From: JBBROS01 sp965260995
Lineage (GTDB): Bacteria; Pseudomonadota; Alphaproteobacteria; Acetobacterales; Acetobacteraceae
Assembly: GCA_965260995.1 (NCBI GenBank)
Contig: CBDHCD010000003.1
Span: forward strand, 434,001 to 498,000
Direction of reading: 5' to 3'
Length of the DNA: 64,000 bases
Under the pieces are notes generated by a model, which was not told the origin of the DNA, did no database searches, and saw only the letters and a list, made by a program, of their open reading frames with translations. Both the position numbers and the translations under genes were made by a program. This document shows positions 1 to 9,762 of this stretch, in pieces (within the stretch, counting starts at the first letter, position 1; each line of letters starts with the position of its first letter).

Positions 1-1
1 C

Positions 2-823
2 GGCAGCAACTTCAACACCATCGACAGCAACCTGATCGACGGCGTCGGCCCGGTCGCCTCCAACACCTACGGTGGCGGCATCTACCTGCACGGCTCCTCG
101 AACGACGTGATTACCCACAACGAGATCCGCAACACCGCCGGCGCTGGCATCAACCTGTCCGACTTCAACGCCGACGGCTCCACCCGCAACCTCGGCAACG
201 CCGTCACCGGCAACAAGCTCGTCAACACCGACCTCGCCTCCGACGACAGCGGCGCCATCTACATCCTCGGCCGCTCATGCGCCGACACCCGCACCCTGGT
301 CAGCATGAACCTGATCGACGGCACCGGCCGCGCCGACCAGCACAGCGTCGGCATCTACCTCGACGACAACGCCAACGGCGTCACCGTCAAAGGCAACATC
401 GTCCGCAACGTCGGCTCCGATGCCGTCGAGATCCACGGGGGCAGCAACAACAAAGTATCCGGCAACGTCTTCGACCTCGGCACCGGTCACCCCTCGGCCG
501 TGTTGTTCCAGAAGAACCCCGACGACCAGCCCAACCCTTCGCCACTGCAGCATAACGTGGTCACTGGCAACGTGGTTTACTCCCAAAGTATGAACCCGGG
601 CGACTTCTACGTCAGCTTGTCCGGTGGTAACCCCGCCGTCTATGACAACGACTATTTCGGCAAGCCCGGCGTCATGCTCAACACCCATCCGGACAGCAGC
701 GCCCACTTCGTCGATCCGGGCCTCACAGCCGACGGCCGCGTCGCCGACGGTGCCGGCATCGGCTTCGTCAACATCGACCAGTCTCAGATCGGCCTGCACC
801 CCTCGGGAGCGCACGCCTACTGA
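2..823 (+). CDS. right-handed parallel beta-helix repeat protein, 3' part
   Basis: The reading frame is open from the window edge, so the 5' part is missing and about 273 residues are seen. The protein consists of short rungs rich in Gly, Asn and Asp with Ile/Val in alternate positions (for example 'SNDVITHNEIRNTAGAGI' near the visible start and 'NKVSGNVFDLGTG' in the middle). This is the usual look of a right-handed parallel beta-helix, as in pectate lyase-like, polysaccharide-acting or surface proteins. The C-terminal 60 residues are less repetitive and look like a capping segment. Substrate and location cannot be told because the N-terminus is missing. It converges on the sorbitol dehydrogenase gene, and a strong hairpin lies between them. 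Confidence 0.8.
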   Translation, partial: GSNFNTIDSNLIDGVGPVASNTYGGGIYLHGSSNDVITHNEIRNTAGAGINLSDFNADGSTRNLGNAVTGNKLVNTDLASDDSGAIYILGRSCADTRTLVSMNLIDGTGRADQHSVGIYLDDNANGVTVKGNIVRNVGSDAVEIHGGSNNKVSGNVFDLGTGHPSAVLFQKNPDDQPNPSPLQHNVVTGNVVYSQSMNPGDFYVSLSGGNPAVYDNDYFGKPGVMLNTHPDSSAHFVDPGLTADGRVADGAGIGFVNIDQSQIGLHPSGAHAY

Positions 824-837
824 CGGCCGCCGCCCAG

Positions 838-871
838 ACGGCCTGCCCCGTGACTCGCGCGGGCAGGCCGT
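838..871. terminator. bidirectional hairpin between convergent genes
   Basis: The arms acggcctgccc (838-848) and gggcaggccgt (861-871) form an 11-bp perfect stem with a 12-nt loop. It lies between the convergent beta-helix and sorbitol dehydrogenase genes. No T-tract follows on either side, so it is a candidate terminator or mRNA 3' end stabiliser rather than a classical intrinsic terminator. Confidence 0.55.
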
Positions 872-884
872 CCGGCCGAGTGCC

Positions 885-1655
885 TCAGCTCATCCAGTTG
901 CCGCCGTCGATGTTGTAGGTCTGCGCCACGATGTAGTCCGCGTCCGCGCTGGCCAGGAACGCGGCCAGCCCCGTGATCTCCTCCGGCCGCGCCATCCGCC
1001 CGAACGGCACCGCCGCCCCCACCTGCTTCTTCTTCTCCCCCGGGGCCAGCCCCTCGTGGCGCGCGAACATCGAATCGACGTGCGCCCAGTGCTCGTTGTC
1101 CACCACCCCCGGCGCGATCGCGTTGACGTTGATCCCGTGCTTGATCAGGTCGAGCCCCGCGCTCTGCGTGAGGCTGATCACCGCCGCCTTCGACGCGCAG
1201 TACACCGCCACCAGCGCCTCGCCCCGCCGCCCCGCCTGCGACGCGAAGTTGATGATCTTGCCCCCGCCCCCCTGCGCGATCATCTGCTTCGCCCCCGCTT
1301 GCAGCATGAACAGCAGGCCCTCCACGTTGATCCCGAACACCCGGTGGTAGCTGTCCCGCGTGATCTCCACGATCGGTGCCAGGTCGAACACCCCGGCGTT
1401 GTTCACCAGGATGTCGAGCCGCCCCGTCCGCGCCGCCGCCGCCGCCATCGCCGCCTCGATCGACTCCGGCCGCGTCACGTCGAGCGCCAGCGCCGCCGCC
1501 CGCTCCCCGATCCCATCGGCCACGGCCCGCGCCCCCGCCTCGTCCACGTCGGTCACGAACACGAACGCCCCTTCGCGCGCGTAGCGTTCGCAGATCGCCC
1601 GCCCGATCCCCCGCGCCGCGCCGGTGACGAGGGCGACCTTGCCGTGCAGCATCAT
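885..1655 (-). CDS. smoS: sorbitol (L-iditol 2-) dehydrogenase, SDR family
   Basis: Short-chain dehydrogenase of 256 residues, the usual length for SmoS/PolS-type polyol dehydrogenases. It shows the NAD-binding motif TGAARGIG near residue 10, the NNAG motif near residue 86, the catalytic Tyr-x-x-x-Lys in 'YCASK' near residue 155, and a C-terminus 'NIDGGNWMS' typical of SmoS. It should oxidise sorbitol to fructose (or galactitol to tagatose) with NAD in the cytoplasm. It is the last gene of a minus-strand polyol operon. The first ATG (1655) overlaps the xylulokinase stop as ATGA, which is why this start is preferred over the second ATG at 1652. The exact polyol is inferred from context. Confidence 0.88.
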   Translation of the reverse strand: MMLHGKVALVTGAARGIGRAICERYAREGAFVFVTDVDEAGARAVADGIGERAAALALDVTRPESIEAAMAAAAARTGRLDILVNNAGVFDLAPIVEITRDSYHRVFGINVEGLLFMLQAGAKQMIAQGGGGKIINFASQAGRRGEALVAVYCASKAAVISLTQSAGLDLIKHGINVNAIAPGVVDNEHWAHVDSMFARHEGLAPGEKKKQVGAAVPFGRMARPEEITGLAAFLASADADYIVAQTYNIDGGNWMS

Positions 1656-3124
1656 CCGCCCGCGCTCCCGTCCACCCTGACCGCCGCCGACACGCCCTTG
1701 TTCAGCGCCCGGTACTGCTCGATCCGCCCCGCGTAGGCCGCCGCCAGCGCCGGGTCGGGCGAGATCGTCTCCGCCCGCTCCGGCGGCAGGCACACCGCCT
1801 CCGGCACCTCCCCCGTCACCGCCATCCGCGCCAGCCGCGCCGCGCCGAACGCCCCGCCGTTCTCCCCCTCCGCCAGCCGGTGCAGCGGCAGGCCGAGCGC
1901 CGCCGCGATGATCCCGATCCAGGCCCGCGAGCGCGACCCGCCCCCGATCACGTCCGCCGACGCGACCCGCGTGCCCGACGCCGCCAAGGCGTCCAGGCAG
2001 TCCCGCATCGAGAACGCCACCCCCTCCAGCACGGCTTGCGTCAACGCCGCCCGCCCCGTCCCGTGCGACAGCCCGGCGAACGCCCCGCGCAGGCCGCCGT
2101 CGTTGTGCGGCGTCCGCTCCCCCCCGAGGTAAGGCAGGAACAACGCCGGGCTCGGCCCCGCCGGCGTGCCCATTTCCGCCAGCAGCGCCGCCTCGCCCTG
2201 TCCCGTCACCCCGGCCCACCACGCCAACGACGCCGCCGCCGACAGCGTCACCCCCATCTGGTGCCAGGTGTCCGGCACCGCGTGGCAGAACGCGTGCACC
2301 GCCGCCTGCGGATACGGCCGGAACCGGTCCGTGGTCGCGAACAGCACCCCCGACGTCCCCAGCGACACGAACGCGTCCCCCGCCCGGATCGCCCCCAGCC
2401 CGATCGCCCCGGCCGCGTTGTCCCCGGCCCCCGCCGCCAGCGTCACCGCCCCCATGCCCCACCGCGCCGCCAGCGCCGGGGCCAGCCGCCCCGCCGCCGC
2501 GTTGCCTTCCACCAGCCGCGGCATCGCCGCCCGCGACAGCCCGCTCGCCGCCAGCATGGCGTCCGACCAGTCCCGCGCCCCCACGTCGAGCCACAGCGTC
2601 CCCGAGGCGTCCGACATCTCCTCGATCAGCTCGCCCGTCAGCCGGTAGCGCACCCACGCCTTCGGCAGCAGCACCGTCCGCACCCGCGCGAACACTGCCG
2701 GCTCGTGCCGCCGCACCCACAGCAGCTTGGGGGCCGTGAACCCCGGCATGGCGACGTTGCCCGTCACCTGACGCGACGCCGGCACTGCCGCCTCCAGCGC
2801 CGCGCACTCCGCCCCTGACCGCACATCGTTCCACAGGATCGCCGGCCGTAGCACCGCCCCGCCTTCGTCCAGCAGCACCGCCCCGTGCATCTGCCCGGAC
2901 AGCCCGATCCCCTGCACCGCCGCCAACGTCCCGGCGTGGTCCCGCTTCAGCGCGTCGACCGCGCCGAGCATCGCCTGCCACCACGCCTCCGGGTCCTGCT
3001 CGCTGTGCCCCGCCGCCGGGTAGCTGACGCCGAGTGCCGCCGACGCCTGCCCCACCGCGCGCTGCGCCCCATCGACCAACAGCGCCTTCACCGCCGACGT
3101 GCCGAAATCCAGCCCGAGGAACAA
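1652..3124 (-). CDS. xylB: xylulokinase, FGGY family
   Basis: FGGY carbohydrate kinase of 490 residues, full length for XylB. The N-terminal ATPase motif 'LGLDFGTSAVKALLVD' lies at residues 3-18. A central 'FLPYLGGERTPHNDGG' block and the 'VIGGGSRS' phosphate-binding motif of the C-terminal domain are present. It phosphorylates D-xylulose (and perhaps D-ribulose or fructose) with ATP in the cytoplasm. In this operon D-xylulose would come from D-arabinitol or xylitol oxidation by the two dehydrogenases. It starts 37 bases downstream of the transporter ATPase stop and overlaps the sorbitol dehydrogenase gene by 4 bases, so translation is probably coupled. Confidence 0.9.
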   Translation of the reverse strand: MFLGLDFGTSAVKALLVDGAQRAVGQASAALGVSYPAAGHSEQDPEAWWQAMLGAVDALKRDHAGTLAAVQGIGLSGQMHGAVLLDEGGAVLRPAILWNDVRSGAECAALEAAVPASRQVTGNVAMPGFTAPKLLWVRRHEPAVFARVRTVLLPKAWVRYRLTGELIEEMSDASGTLWLDVGARDWSDAMLAASGLSRAAMPRLVEGNAAAGRLAPALAARWGMGAVTLAAGAGDNAAGAIGLGAIRAGDAFVSLGTSGVLFATTDRFRPYPQAAVHAFCHAVPDTWHQMGVTLSAAASLAWWAGVTGQGEAALLAEMGTPAGPSPALFLPYLGGERTPHNDGGLRGAFAGLSHGTGRAALTQAVLEGVAFSMRDCLDALAASGTRVASADVIGGGSRSRAWIGIIAAALGLPLHRLAEGENGGAFGAARLARMAVTGEVPEAVCLPPERAETISPDPALAAAYAGRIEQYRALNKGVSAAVRVDGSAGG

Positions 3125-3161
3125 GCCTTAAACCCTCACGCGGCCGCCGCGCGGCCCGGCC

Positions 3162-4265
<1,104 letters not shown>

Positions 4266-4300
4266 TCCATGTCTCCCAACTCGCGCCGCCTTTGCTCCGC

Positions 4301-4343
4301 GGCCCCGCCCTACTTCACGGCCCCGCCCTACTTCACGGCCCCG
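4301..4343. repeat. 18-bp tandem duplication at permease 3' end
   Basis: The 18-base unit ggccccgccctacttcac occurs at 4301-4318 and again at 4319-4336, with a further partial copy to 4343. Each full copy carries the reverse-strand AAG-TAG that ends the permease gene, so the duplication copied the stop codon region into the 3' spacer. It is a recent slippage-type duplication. Confidence 0.85.
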
Positions 4344-5143
4344 AACGTCAGCCCCCGCACCAACTGCCGCTGGCTGAACCAGCCGAACACCAGGATCGGC
4401 GCCACCGCCATCGTCGACGCCGCCGACAGCTTGGCGAAGAACAGCCCCTGCGGGCTCGAGAACGACGCGATGAACGTCGTCAGCGGCGCGGCGGAGGACG
4501 ACGTCAGGTTGAGGCTCCAGAACGCCTCGTTCCAGCACAGGATCAACGACAGCAGCCCGGTCGACGCGACGCCGGGCATCGTCAGCGGCAGCAGCAGGAA
4601 CCAGATCTCGCTCCCCGTCTGCGCCCCGTCCATCCGCCCGGCTTCCAGGATGTCGTTCGGCACCTCCTTGTAGAAGGTGAACAGCATCCACACCACGATC
4701 GGCAGGTTCATCAGCGCGTAGATCAGGATCAGCCCGATCTGCGTGTCCAGCAGGTTGGTGCTGCGGAACAGCAGGTAGATCGGCACCAGCACGCCCACCG
4801 GCGGCAGCATCTTGGTCGACAGCATCCACAGCAGCGTGCCGCGCGTCCGCTTGGTCGGGTGGAACGCCATCGCGTACGCCGCCGGGATCGCGAACAGCAG
4901 CGCCAGCACCGTCCCCCCCACCGAGATCACGACGCTGTTCAGCGCGAACCGCACGTAGTCGGCCCGCTCCAGCACCTCGTGATAGGCGTCGAGCGTCGGC
5001 GTGAAGCTCAGGCTCGGCGTGATCGCCTCCGTTTCGCTCTTCAAGCTGGTCAGCGCCATCCAACCGATCGGGAAGAACAGCAGCAGCGCCACGCCCCAGC
5101 CGACCACGAAGGCGAGGATCCGCTGCGTCAGGGTCTCGCGCAT
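4328..5143 (-). CDS. smoG: polyol ABC transporter permease (MalG type)
   Basis: Inner-membrane permease of 271 residues with about six hydrophobic segments. The EAA loop that contacts the ATPase is visible as 'EAGRMDGAQTGSEIWFLLLP', typical of MalG-type CUT1 subunits. It pairs with the MalF-type subunit encoded just upstream (3 bases between them) and with the ATPase downstream. The family member expected here is SmoG/MtlG, which moves sorbitol or mannitol. The C-terminus is 'LTFGAVK', and the stop codon region is tandemly duplicated. Confidence 0.9.
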   Translation of the reverse strand: MRETLTQRILAFVVGWGVALLLFFPIGWMALTSLKSETEAITPSLSFTPTLDAYHEVLERADYVRFALNSVVISVGGTVLALLFAIPAAYAMAFHPTKRTRGTLLWMLSTKMLPPVGVLVPIYLLFRSTNLLDTQIGLILIYALMNLPIVVWMLFTFYKEVPNDILEAGRMDGAQTGSEIWFLLLPLTMPGVASTGLLSLILCWNEAFWSLNLTSSSAAPLTTFIASFSSPQGLFFAKLSAASTMAVAPILVFGWFSQRQLVRGLTFGAVK

Positions 5144-5146
5144 CCC

Positions 5147-6049
5147 CTAGACCTCCAGCCGCCGCGCGATGCTGCGCACCAGGAAGAACGCGACGATGTT
5201 GGCCAGCACGATCGCCACCACGCCCCCCGCCGACGCCCCGCCGATGTCGAACTGCAGCAGCGCCCGGGCGTAGATCAGGAAGGCGAGGTTGGTGCTCGCG
5301 TTGCCCGGCCCGCCCGAGGTCGTGACGAAGATCTCGGCGAACACCGTCAGCAGGAAGATCGTCTCGATCATCACCACCACGCCGATCGCCCGCGACAGGT
5401 GCGGCAGCGTGATGAAGAAGAACTGCGCCACCACCCCGGCCCCGTCCATCCGCGCCGCTTCGCGCTGCTCATGGTCGAGCGACTGCACCGCCGTCAGCAG
5501 GATCAGCAACGCGAACGGCAGCCACTCCCACGACACGATGGCGATGATCGACGCCAGCGGATACTGCGCGAACCAGTCCACCGGCCGCAGCCCCGCCCTG
5601 TTCGCCGCCGCCCCCAGCACCCCGTAGATCGGGTGCATCATCAGGTTCTTCCACACCAGCGCGCTCACCGTCGGCATGATGAAGAACGGCGAAATCGCCA
5701 GCACCCGGGCGATGTTGCGCCCGAGGAACGGCTGGTCGAACAGCACGGCCAGCAACGTGCCCAGCCCCACCGTGATCACCAGCACCGATCCCAGCAGGAC
5801 CATCGTGTTGATCAAGGAGGCGTAGAAGTCGGGGTCGGTAATCAGGAACGTGTAGTTGTCGAACCCGGCGAACCCCGACACCGCCGGGTTGATCAGGTTG
5901 TAGTACTGGAACGAGAACCACACCGTCATCACCAACGGCACGATCATCCACGCCAGCAGCACCAGCACCGACGGGAACACGAGCACCGAGCCCACCCGCG
6001 CGCGCGGCTGCTCGCCAGCCTCCGCGCCCTGGGCGACCGTGACCGACAC
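5147..6049 (-). CDS. smoF: polyol ABC transporter permease (MalF type)
   Basis: Permease of 300 residues with a first membrane segment near residues 22-45 ('VLVFPSVLVLLAWMIVPL'). The EAA loop is 'EAARMDGAGVVAQFFFITLP', the hallmark of the MalF half of a CUT1 importer. The start chosen is GTG at 6049, giving MSVTVAQGAEAGEQ; no in-frame ATG lies nearby. It is 21 bases downstream of the binding-protein stop, in the same operon. Confidence 0.88.
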   Translation of the reverse strand: MSVTVAQGAEAGEQPRARVGSVLVFPSVLVLLAWMIVPLVMTVWFSFQYYNLINPAVSGFAGFDNYTFLITDPDFYASLINTMVLLGSVLVITVGLGTLLAVLFDQPFLGRNIARVLAISPFFIMPTVSALVWKNLMMHPIYGVLGAAANRAGLRPVDWFAQYPLASIIAIVSWEWLPFALLILLTAVQSLDHEQREAARMDGAGVVAQFFFITLPHLSRAIGVVVMIETIFLLTVFAEIFVTTSGGPGNASTNLAFLIYARALLQFDIGGASAGGVVAIVLANIVAFFLVRSIARRLEV

Positions 6050-6070
6050 CGGCGCGCTCCCGCTCCCCCG

Positions 6071-7405
6071 CTACTTCTTCGGATACCCGGACTGGCGCAT
6101 CGTCCGCTCCGTCGCCGTCTCCGCCGTCTTCAGCGCCTGGTCCACCGTGCTCTGCCCGGTCAAGGTGCCGGCGATCGTCTGGCCCACCTGCGTGCCGATG
6201 CCCTGGAACTCCGGGATCGCCACGAACTGCGCCCCCTCGTAAGGCCGCGGCTCCTGGGTCTGCCCCTTCGGGTTCGACACCTCGATCGCCTTTTGCACGA
6301 ACGAGGCGAACGGCGCCGCCTTCTGGTACTCGGGGTTGTCGTAGGTCGACTGCCGCGTGCCCGGCGGCACCGACACCCAGCCGTTCTCGCTCGCCACCAG
6401 CTTGATGTAGTCCTGCGACGTCGCCCACGTCACGAACGTCCGCGCCGCGTCCGCCTGCTTGGTCGACGCCGGGATCGCCAGGTTCCAGCTCCACAGCCAG
6501 GTCGGCGCGCCTTTGAAGCTGCCGGTCGGCATCGCCGCGAACCCGACGCTCTCGGCGACGCTCGACTGCTTCTTGTCGAACAGCAGCCCGGCCGCCACCG
6601 TCGCGTCGATCCACATGCCGCAATGCCCGCTGCTGAACAGCGCCAGGTTCTCGTTGAACCCGTTGGACGTGGCACCAGGAGGGCCGTCGCTCTTGAGGAT
6701 GTCGCTGTAATACGTCACCGCCTTGTGCCAGGCCGGCGAGGTCAGCGTCGGCTTCCACTTCTCGTCGAACCACCGCCCGCCCTCGGCGTTCACCAGCGAC
6801 GTCACGTACGCCATGTTCTCGCCCCAGCCCGGCTTGCCGCGCAGGCACATTCCATAGATCTGGTTCGGCTTGTCGGTCAGCTTGTCGGCGAAGCCGCGGA
6901 TCTGCTCGTAGGTCGGTGTCTCGGGCATCTTGATGCCCGCCTTCTCGAACAGGTCGGTGCGGTAATACGTCATCGCGCTCTCGGCGTAGAACGGCAGCCC
7001 GTACAGCTTGCCCTCGTACGTCAGGCCCGCGCGCACCGGCTTCAGGATGTCGTCCACCTTGTAGTCCGCCGGCAGGTTGTCCATCGGCAGCAGCCAGCCC
7101 TGCTTGGCCCAGATCGGCACCTCGTAGTTGCCGATCGTCAGGATGTCGAACTGCCCGGCCTTGGTGGCGATGTCGGTCGTCACCCGCTGCCGCAGCACGT
7201 TCTCCTCCAGCACCACCCAGCGCAGCTTGATGTCGGGATGCTGCTCCTCGAACTTCGACGACAGCTTCTGCATCACCACCATGTCGCCGTTGTTCACGGT
7301 CGCGATGGTGATGGTCGACTGCGCCTGCGCCGCCAGCGACCCGAGGCCGAGCAACGCGGTCGCCGCAACGGAGGCCATCAGGCCCCGCCGGATATGTTGA
7401 GCCAT
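6071..7405 (-). CDS. smoE: polyol ABC transporter periplasmic binding protein
   Basis: Family 1 extracellular solute-binding protein of 444 residues. The chosen start gives MAQHIRRGLMASVAATALLG, a Sec signal peptide that ends near 'LAAQAQ', with the mature protein beginning 'STITIATVNNGDMV'. A strong Shine-Dalgarno (gaggaggga) sits about 8 bases upstream of this ATG. The in-frame ATG 18 codons upstream would spoil the signal peptide and is rejected. It should capture sorbitol, mannitol or arabinitol in the periplasm and deliver it to the permease pair downstream. It is the first transporter gene after a 358-base gap from the dehydrogenase. Confidence 0.9.
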   Translation of the reverse strand: MAQHIRRGLMASVAATALLGLGSLAAQAQSTITIATVNNGDMVVMQKLSSKFEEQHPDIKLRWVVLEENVLRQRVTTDIATKAGQFDILTIGNYEVPIWAKQGWLLPMDNLPADYKVDDILKPVRAGLTYEGKLYGLPFYAESAMTYYRTDLFEKAGIKMPETPTYEQIRGFADKLTDKPNQIYGMCLRGKPGWGENMAYVTSLVNAEGGRWFDEKWKPTLTSPAWHKAVTYYSDILKSDGPPGATSNGFNENLALFSSGHCGMWIDATVAAGLLFDKKQSSVAESVGFAAMPTGSFKGAPTWLWSWNLAIPASTKQADAARTFVTWATSQDYIKLVASENGWVSVPPGTRQSTYDNPEYQKAAPFASFVQKAIEVSNPKGQTQEPRPYEGAQFVAIPEFQGIGTQVGQTIAGTLTGQSTVDQALKTAETATERTMRQSGYPKK

Positions 7406-7763
7406 AAGTACGTCCCTCCTCGTCGCGGGTTCGCCCGCGCGTTCGTTGGATCTTCTCACACGAAGCTGTCATCGCCGGGCCGCGGCGTCAATCGCTCATA
7501 TTCCCGCCGCCCTCGCCGGACCCCGGCGCCGCCCCGCCGTCACCCGCCCGAGGCACCGCCCGTCGGCCGGTCGGCGGTGGCCGCGCCGGGTGATGCCGAG
7601 ATCGCCGTGCGCCCGAGCATCCGCAGGGCCGTGTTCCGCCCCAGCCTGAGCACCGGGTAAAGCAGGTGCGACAACGGGCGCGAGCGGAAGATCCTCGCGA
7701 TTTCTCGGTTTCCAAACCATCCCGACGGGCTGTGTTGGGTTCACCCGGCTCAACGAGATAACC
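7406..7763. other. intergenic region with a possible gene remnant
   Basis: A 358-base gap inside the polyol locus. Its proximal part carries the Shine-Dalgarno of the binding-protein gene. On the minus strand a frame open from about 7740 to 7545 reads like protein ('FGNREIARIF', then 'SHLLYPVLRLGRNTALRMLG'), and ends in a TGA, but it has no start codon. This may be the 3' remnant of a lost gene whose family I do not recognise, or chance in GC-rich DNA. No regulator gene was found here. Confidence 0.35.
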
Positions 7764-9245
7764 CTAGAACCCGAGCGTCCGCGCCGCCTCCGCCAGCGTC
7801 GCCCGCGACCCTTGGGCATACAGCGACCCGAGCCAACGCCCCGTCGGCTCGATCAGCCGCGGATCGCCCCCCATCTCTCCGAACAGCCCCGTGATGGACA
7901 GCAAAGGCCGCGGGTCCGGCCCGCCCTCGGTCGCCCGCTCGCGCAGCAGCCCGGCCAGCGGGTGCCGGATCTCGATCGGCTGCCCCTGCTCGTCCTCGCC
8001 GCGGATGCGCCGCATCCACGCCGCCAAGGCCAGGGACAGCAGCTCCACCCCCTGGTCGTCGCGCAGCCGGTCCCGGATCGGGTCCACCAGCACGTTGAGC
8101 GGCGCGTCGGTGTTGACCCGCTCCACCGTGTCCTTGATCGCCGGGTTGGCGAACCGATCGACCAGCGTCCGCTTGTACGCCGGCAGGTCGATCCCCGGCA
8201 CCGGCTTCAAGGTCGGCCCCGTCTCGCGCTCCATCAGCGCCTCCATCATCCGCGTGATCAGCGGGTCGGCCATCGCCTCGTCGATCGTCGCGTAGCCCGC
8301 CAGCCGCCCCAGCCCCGACACCGCCAGGTGGCTGCCGTTCAGCAGCCGCAGCTTCATGAACTCGTACGGCGCCACGTCGTCCACGAACTGCGCCCCCACC
8401 TCCTCCCACGCCGGCCGCCCGGCGGCGAACCGGTCCTCGATCACCCATTGCGTGAACGTCTCCGCGAACACCGGCCAGCGGTCGATGATGCCGTGCCGCG
8501 ACGCGAGCGCCGCCACGTCCGCCTCCGCCGTCACCGGCGTGATCCGGTCCACCATCGTGCTCGGGAAATGCCCGTGCTCGCCGATCCAGTCGGCCAGCCC
8601 CGGCTCGCGCAGCCGCGCCAGGTCCAGCACCGCCCCGCGCAGCACCTCGCCGTTGTGCTGGATGTTGTCGCAGGTGAGCGCCGTGAACGGCGCCGCCCCC
8701 GCGTCCCGCCGCCGCCGGTAGCCCTCCACGATGATGCCGATGGCGCTCGCCGGCCGCGCCGGGTCGGCCAGGTCGCGCCGCACCAGCGCGTGCTCAGGGT
8801 CGAGCCGCTTGGTCGCCCGGTTCAGGCAGTAGCCGTTCTCCGTCACCGTCAGGCTGACGATGCGAACCCCCGGCCGGTCGATCACGTCGAGCAGCCCGGC
8901 GCTCGACTCCCCCGCGAACACCACGTCGGCCAGGGAGCCGATCACCGTCACCGTCTCGCGCCCGAAGCTCCGCTCGACCAGCGTGTAAAGGTTGTCCTGC
9001 GGCGCCAGGCTGTCGCGCATCCGCTTGTCCCCCGGCATCAGCCCGGCGCCGACGATGCCGAACGCCAGCGCCTCCGCCCGCGTCTGCATCAAGTCGTGCG
9101 TGTAGCGCGCCATGTGCGCCCGGTGGAAGTTGCCCAGGCCGAGGTGAACGATCCCGGCCTGCACGGCCGCGAGGTCGTAGCCCGGCCGCCGCACCTCCGG
9201 CAGCAGGCTGGCCAGGGTCGATCGGTTGAGCGGGAGCGGTGTCAC
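7764..9245 (-). CDS. mtlK: mannitol 2-dehydrogenase / polyol dehydrogenase, long-chain family
   Basis: Polyol-specific long-chain dehydrogenase of 493 residues, full length for MtlK/DalD/UxuB relatives. Visible motifs are the N-terminal cofactor region 'VHLGLGNFHRAHMARYTHDL' near residue 31 and the catalytic block 'MKLRLLNGSHLAVSGLGR' with Lys, Asn and His in the expected spacing. It oxidises mannitol to fructose, D-arabinitol to xylulose, or similar, with NAD. As the first gene of the polyol locus, with xylulokinase downstream, D-arabinitol as well as mannitol is a likely substrate. Specificity within the family cannot be decided from sequence alone. Confidence 0.88.
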   Translation of the reverse strand: MTPLPLNRSTLASLLPEVRRPGYDLAAVQAGIVHLGLGNFHRAHMARYTHDLMQTRAEALAFGIVGAGLMPGDKRMRDSLAPQDNLYTLVERSFGRETVTVIGSLADVVFAGESSAGLLDVIDRPGVRIVSLTVTENGYCLNRATKRLDPEHALVRRDLADPARPASAIGIIVEGYRRRRDAGAAPFTALTCDNIQHNGEVLRGAVLDLARLREPGLADWIGEHGHFPSTMVDRITPVTAEADVAALASRHGIIDRWPVFAETFTQWVIEDRFAAGRPAWEEVGAQFVDDVAPYEFMKLRLLNGSHLAVSGLGRLAGYATIDEAMADPLITRMMEALMERETGPTLKPVPGIDLPAYKRTLVDRFANPAIKDTVERVNTDAPLNVLVDPIRDRLRDDQGVELLSLALAAWMRRIRGEDEQGQPIEIRHPLAGLLRERATEGGPDPRPLLSITGLFGEMGGDPRLIEPTGRWLGSLYAQGSRATLAEAARTLGF

Positions 9246-9371
9246 GGACTGTCCTCCTCAGCTTGGCCTGCTCGGCTTGCCGCCGTTTGCGCGCCCACCG
9301 GCGCGAGAGCCGACTTCCTGCACGCCGCCCCGGCCCGGCGCAAGCGCCCGCCCTCGGCACTTTTCTTGCAT

Positions 9372-9387
9372 GGTTTCACGTGAAACA
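9372..9387. other. parS: parS (ParB-binding) site candidate
   Basis: The sequence ggtttcacgtgaaaca contains a perfect 14-base palindrome, gttTCACGTGAaac, at 9373-9386. It matches the widely conserved bacterial parS consensus TGTTTCACGTGAAACA at 15 of 16 positions. It lies in the 156-base gap between divergent genes, 15 bases before the start of the small gene that precedes nirB. Chromosomal parS sites usually sit near the replication origin and load ParB for chromosome segregation. No parA or parB is in the window. Confidence 0.75.
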
Positions 9388-9401
9388 TTTGCGGGACCAC
9401 G

Positions 9402-9749
9402 ATGGACACGACGCCGCGCTTCCTGGCCGGGGTTTTCGCCTACACGGGGCGCGGCCTGACCGCCGCCGCCCCGCTCGACGCCGCCCTCGCCTACACCGTG
9501 CCGGCCGACCGGCGCTCGCAGTTGATCTACTTCCGCGCCGGCAACTCGGCCGACGCCCTGGTGGCGCTGAGCCTGGTCCGCGACGGCGCGCCGATGCGCA
9601 CCTTCCCCGTCGGCGCCAAGGCGGCGGTCCACGTGCCGCTGGCCGTGGTCGAGGACCTGTTCCCCGACAGCCGCATCGAGGTGTTCGTCGCCGCCCCGGA
9701 GGGCGTCAGCGGCCACATCGTGCTCGACGTCGGCCTGCTCGAGATCTGA
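9402..9749 (+). CDS. conserved small protein preceding nirB
   Basis: A 115-residue protein without signal peptide or membrane segment, predicted to be mostly beta-strand ('RSQLIYFRAGNSADALVALS', then 'IVLDVGLLEI' at the end). I recognise it only as a conserved companion of nitrate/nitrite-assimilation genes, sometimes loosely labelled as a molybdopterin-oxidoreductase-associated protein; no catalytic motif is visible. It ends 13 bases before nirB and is very likely co-transcribed, so a role in assembly or regulation of nitrite reductase is a guess. C-ending codons match the rest of this nirBD unit. The parS-like site overlaps its upstream region. Confidence 0.75.
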   Translation: MDTTPRFLAGVFAYTGRGLTAAAPLDAALAYTVPADRRSQLIYFRAGNSADALVALSLVRDGAPMRTFPVGAKAAVHVPLAVVEDLFPDSRIEVFVAAPEGVSGHIVLDVGLLEI

Positions 9750-9762
9750 GGGACTGACGGGA

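Noticed and set aside
4292..7660. A 1122-codon plus-strand open frame across the polyol permeases
   Set aside because: Low-complexity His/Arg/Gln-rich shadow of the real minus-strand genes, with no family features.
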